Shown here piece after piece: positions 3,094 to 6,072 of a stretch of 6,072 nucleotides of DNA. Where the stretch lies: assembly GCA_964397995.1 (NCBI GenBank), contig CAYNLG010000131.1:1-6072 (forward strand). The letters run 5' to 3'. Within the stretch, counting starts at the first letter, position 1; each line of letters opens with the position of its first letter. Under the pieces are notes generated by a model. It made no database searches, was not told the DNA's origin, and saw only the letters and a list, made by a program, of their open reading frames with translations. This stretch comes from CAYNLG01 sp964397995 (GTDB lineage: Bacteria; Planctomycetota; Phycisphaerae; FEN-1346). Made by a program: the position numbers and the translations under genes.

Positions 3094-6072
3094 ATGGTCC
3101 CCCACGCAGAACGGACACGACCGCGCGCGGCCGGGCTACCGGCCGCCCACGGACTCTATGACCCGGCCAACGAACGCGACGCGTGCGGCGTCGGGTTCGT
3201 GGCGCGGCTCGACGCCGTTGCCGGCCACCAGGTGGTCCGCGACGCCGTCCGCATCCTGGTCAACCTGGAGCACCGCGGCGCGGTGGGCGGCGACAAGGCC
3301 ACCGGCGACGGCGCGGGCCTCCTCGTCGGCCTGCCGCACGCCTTCCTCGCGCGGGTCGCCCACGACGCCGGCGCGCGGCTTCCGGAGCCCGGTCGGTACG
3401 CGGCGGCGATGGTGTTCCTGCCGCAGGCGGAAGCCGTCCGCCGCCGCTGCCTCAGCACCTTCGAGAACCTCGTCTACGACGAGGGATGCGAGGTCCTGGC
3501 GTGGCGCGACGTGCCGACCTCGGACGCCCACCTCGGCGCCCTGGCCAAGGCCAGCCGCCCCGTCGTCCGCCAGGCCTTCATCGTGCCGCGCAGCGAACGG
3601 CTGGAGGCGTTCGAGGGGCGCCTCTACGTCGTCCGCCGCCGCGTCGAAAAGGCCGTCGCCGAGTGGCCCGAGGCCGAGGGCTTCTACGTCGCCAGCCTCT
3701 CCAGCCGCACCCTCTGCTACAAGGGCATGCTCGCCGGGACGCAGCTCGAGGCCTTCTACCCGGACCTCGCGGACGAGACGTTCGAGACGGCCTTCGCGGT
3801 GGTCCATCAGCGGTACTCCACCAACACGTTCCCCACGTGGAGCCTGGCTCAGCCGTTCCGGATGCTCGCGCACAACGGGGAGATCAACGCGCTGCGCGGC
3901 AACGTGAACCACATGCGGGCCCGCGAGCCGGACCTCGCGTCCGACCGCTTCGGGGCCGACGTCGAGAAACTGCTGCCGGTCATCGTCGAGGGTGGGAGCG
4001 ACTCGGCCATGTTCGACAACGCGCTGGAACTGCTCGTCCGCGCCGGACGCAGCCTCCCCCACGCCGCCATGATGATGGTCCCCGAGGCCTGGGGCGGGGC
4101 CTTCCACATGGGCGCCGACAAGCGGGCCTTCTACGAGTACCACGCCGCCATCATGGAGCCCTGGGACGGCCCGGCCGCCCTCGTCTTCACCGACGGGCGG
4201 TACATCGGGGCCACGCTCGACCGCAACGGGCTCCGCCCCTGCCGCTACACCGTCACCCGCGACGGGTACGTGGTGCTCGCGAGCGAGACGGGCGTGCTGG
4301 ACTTCGAGCCGGAGCGGATCCTCAAGCTCGGCCGCCTCCAGCCCGGCAAGATGCTGCTGGTGGACCTCGCGCAGCACCGGATCGTCCCGGACAGCGAGAT
4401 CAAGGGCAAGATCGCCCGGCAGAAGCCGTACCGGCGGTGGGTGGCGGACCACGTGATCCACCTGCGCGGCCTGCTGAGCCCGCCGCAGATGCCCCGCGAG
4501 GAACCCGACACGCTCCACCGCAAGCAGCTCGCCTTCGGCCTGACGGACGAAGAGCGGCGGATGGTGCTCGCGCCCATGGCCGTCCACGGCCAGGAACCCG
4601 TCGGTTCGATGGGCAACGACGCCGAGCTCGCGGTCCTGGCCGACCGGCCCCAGCTCCTCTTCGCCTACTTCAAGCAGCTCTTCGCCCAAGTGACGAACCC
4701 GCCGATCGACCCGTACCGCGAAGACCTGGTGATGAGCCTGATGAGCTTCGTGGGCCCCGAGCGGAACCTGCTCGAAGAGACCCCCGAGCACTGCCGCCGC
4801 CTCAAGCTCCACCATCCGATCCTGACGCCCGAGGACATGGCCCGCATCCGCGGGGCCCATCACCTGGAGATCGTGACGGCCGACCTGGACGCCCTGTTCC
4901 CGGCGGGCGGCGACGGCGAGGCCCTGCGGACGGCCCTGGACGACCTCTTCCAGCGGGCGGAGACGGCCATCGGCGACGGTGCGACCATGCTCGTCCTCAC
5001 GGACCGGAACATGAGCAAGGACCGGGCGCCGATGCCCGTGCTCCTGGCGACCGGCGGCCTGCACCACCACCTGATCCGCCAGGGCCTGCGGACGCGTGCG
5101 GGGCTGCTCGTGGAGACGGGCGAGGCCCGGGAGATCATGCACATGGCCCTCTTGGTGGGCTACGGCGCCAACGGCATCTGCCCGCACCTGGCGATGGCGA
5201 CGCTCGTCCAGATGGCCGACCAGGGCCGCCTGCCCGAACCGAAGCGGCCCGAAGAGGCCGTCGACAACTACATCACCGCCGTCAAGAAGGGGCTCCTCAA
5301 GACTTTCAGCCGCATGGGCATCTCCACCATCCGCAGCTACTTCGGGGCCCAGATCTTCGAGGCGGTGGGCCTGGCGCGCCCGGTCGTGGACGCGTACTTC
5401 TGCGGCACCGCCAGCCGCGTCGAGGGCATCGGCCTGGAGGAGATCGCCCTGGAGGCCACCCGCCGCCACCGCGCGGGCTTCCCGGCGCGCGGGCGGCCCG
5501 CCCGGCTGCTGGACACGGGCGGCGACTACCACGTCCGCCAGGGCGGCGCGAACCACCTCTGGTCTCCCGAGGCGGTCTACCTCCTCCAGCAGGCCGTCCG
5601 CACCGACGACTATGCCACCTTCAAACAGTACACCGCCCGCATCAACGACCGGTCCGCCTCGCGCGTGACCCTGCGCAGCCTCCTGGACCTCGTGCCGGGC
5701 CAGGCCGTGCCGCTCGACGAGGTCGAGCCGGTCGAGGCGATCTGCGCCCGCTTCTGCACGGCCGCCATGAGCTTCGGCTCCATCTCGAAGGAGGCCCACG
5801 AGGCCCTGGCGGTCGCGATGAACCGGATCGGCGGCAAATCCAACAGCGGCGAGGGCGGCGAGGACCCCGCCCGTTTCGTCCCCTTGCCCTCCGGCGACAG
5901 CCGCCGCTCCGCCATCAAGCAGATCGCCTCCGGCCGCTTCGGTGTCACCACCGAGTACCTCGTCAACGCCGACGAGCTCCAGATCAAGATGGCCCAGGGG
6001 GCCAAGCCGGGTGAGGGCGGGCAGCTGCCCGGCCACAAGGTCGCCGACGACATCGCCCGCGTCCGCCACACG
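3094..6072 (+). CDS. gltB: Glutamate synthase large (alpha) subunit, N-terminal two thirds (runs off right edge)
   Basis: The frame is open for 993 codons to the window edge with no stop; the family is about 1,500 residues. The enzyme transfers the amide of glutamine to 2-oxoglutarate, giving two glutamates. AAAGGA at 3081-3086, 7 nt before ATG 3094, supports the start. A 30-residue propeptide should be removed to expose the Ntn nucleophile Cys31 (in ERDACGVGF). The class II glutaminase domain follows to about residue 440, with HQRYSTNTFPTW (238-249), NGE (261-263), GGSDS (300-304) and LDRNGLRPCRY (375-385). The central domain includes SMGNDAELAVLAD and FAQVTNPPIDPYREDLVMSL. The FMN-binding synthase domain begins near residue 880, with SNSGEGGEDPARF and KPGEGGQLPGHKV. 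The window ends before the FMN loop, the Fe-S cysteines and the C-terminal beta helix. The gene is 182 nt after glnA; gltD is not in view. Confidence 0.97.
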   Translation, partial: MVPHAERTRPRAAGLPAAHGLYDPANERDACGVGFVARLDAVAGHQVVRDAVRILVNLEHRGAVGGDKATGDGAGLLVGLPHAFLARVAHDAGARLPEPGRYAAAMVFLPQAEAVRRRCLSTFENLVYDEGCEVLAWRDVPTSDAHLGALAKASRPVVRQAFIVPRSERLEAFEGRLYVVRRRVEKAVAEWPEAEGFYVASLSSRTLCYKGMLAGTQLEAFYPDLADETFETAFAVVHQRYSTNTFPTWSLAQPFRMLAHNGEINALRGNVNHMRAREPDLASDRFGADVEKLLPVIVEGGSDSAMFDNALELLVRAGRSLPHAAMMMVPEAWGGAFHMGADKRAFYEYHAAIMEPWDGPAALVFTDGRYIGATLDRNGLRPCRYTVTRDGYVVLASETGVLDFEPERILKLGRLQPGKMLLVDLAQHRIVPDSEIKGKIARQKPYRRWVADHVIHLRGLLSPPQMPREEPDTLHRKQLAFGLTDEERRMVLAPMAVHGQEPVGSMGNDAELAVLADRPQLLFAYFKQLFAQVTNPPIDPYREDLVMSLMSFVGPERNLLEETPEHCRRLKLHHPILTPEDMARIRGAHHLEIVTADLDALFPAGGDGEALRTALDDLFQRAETAIGDGATMLVLTDRNMSKDRAPMPVLLATGGLHHHLIRQGLRTRAGLLVETGEAREIMHMALLVGYGANGICPHLAMATLVQMADQGRLPEPKRPEEAVDNYITAVKKGLLKTFSRMGISTIRSYFGAQIFEAVGLARPVVDAYFCGTASRVEGIGLEEIALEATRRHRAGFPARGRPARLLDTGGDYHVRQGGANHLWSPEAVYLLQQAVRTDDYATFKQYTARINDRSASRVTLRSLLDLVPGQAVPLDEVEPVEAICARFCTAAMSFGSISKEAHEALAVAMNRIGGKSNSGEGGEDPARFVPLPSGDSRRSAIKQIASGRFGVTTEYLVNADELQIKMAQGAKPGEGGQLPGHKVADDIARVRHT

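Noticed and set aside
3183..6014. Long + strand open frame in another phase over gltB
   Set aside because: It is rich in Arg, Gly and Pro with no family match; the phase beginning at 3094 gives an uninterrupted, motif-complete glutamate synthase.
3136..6069. A very long open frame on the minus strand opposite gltB, plus other long antisense frames over glnA and the PII gene
   Set aside because: High third-position GC in the + strand genes leaves the antisense frames without stops; their translations are low-complexity (Arg, Gly, Ala, Val, His rich) with no recognisable domain, while the + frames match well-known families.

Overview
The window is a stretch of a high-GC bacterial chromosome holding a nitrogen-assimilation cluster with every gene on the + strand: the 3' end of an ammonium transporter (amt), a PII signalling protein (glnK/glnB type), a stand-alone response-regulator receiver protein, type I glutamine synthetase (glnA), and the first two thirds of the glutamate synthase large subunit (gltB), which runs off the right edge. 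The PII and GlnA sequences look closest, from memory only, to those of Planctomycetota and neighbouring high-GC groups such as Verrucomicrobiota or former deltaproteobacteria. That placement is a weak inference; the window contains no rRNA or other marker that fixes the lineage.

Layout: 2-460 amt C-terminus; 461-581 GC-rich spacer with a 12-bp palindrome; 582-923 PII; a 34-nt gap carrying a strong Shine-Dalgarno site; 958-1410 receiver protein; 1426-1466 a clear hairpin plus T-tract; 1493-2911 glnA reading frame; 2912-3093 spacer with an 11-bp GC hairpin and a candidate promoter; 3094-6072 gltB (open to the edge). Together the genes encode ammonium uptake, its PII gate, and the GS-GOGAT route that turns ammonium and 2-oxoglutarate into glutamine and glutamate.

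The cluster is ordinary in content, but four details are not. (1) The glnA frame has an in-frame TAG at codon 386, with a full-length, well-conserved C-terminus continuing in the same frame after it. (2) The receiver gene has a near-ideal Shine-Dalgarno site placed exactly before an ATA codon where an ATG would be expected. (3) That receiver keeps the phospho-acceptor Asp, Thr and Lys but lacks the N-terminal acidic pair that binds Mg2+. (4) The PII protein lacks both known T-loop modification residues (Ile at 51, Ala at 49), although the Tyr equivalent to the adenylylated Tyr of glutamine synthetase is encoded downstream of the amber codon. Items 1 and 2 would each be explained by a single C:G-to-T:A change, so sequencing or assembly error, or real recent decay, must be ruled out before more exotic readings. 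I see no mobile element, CRISPR array, tRNA or rRNA, and no convincing undescribed multi-gene system.
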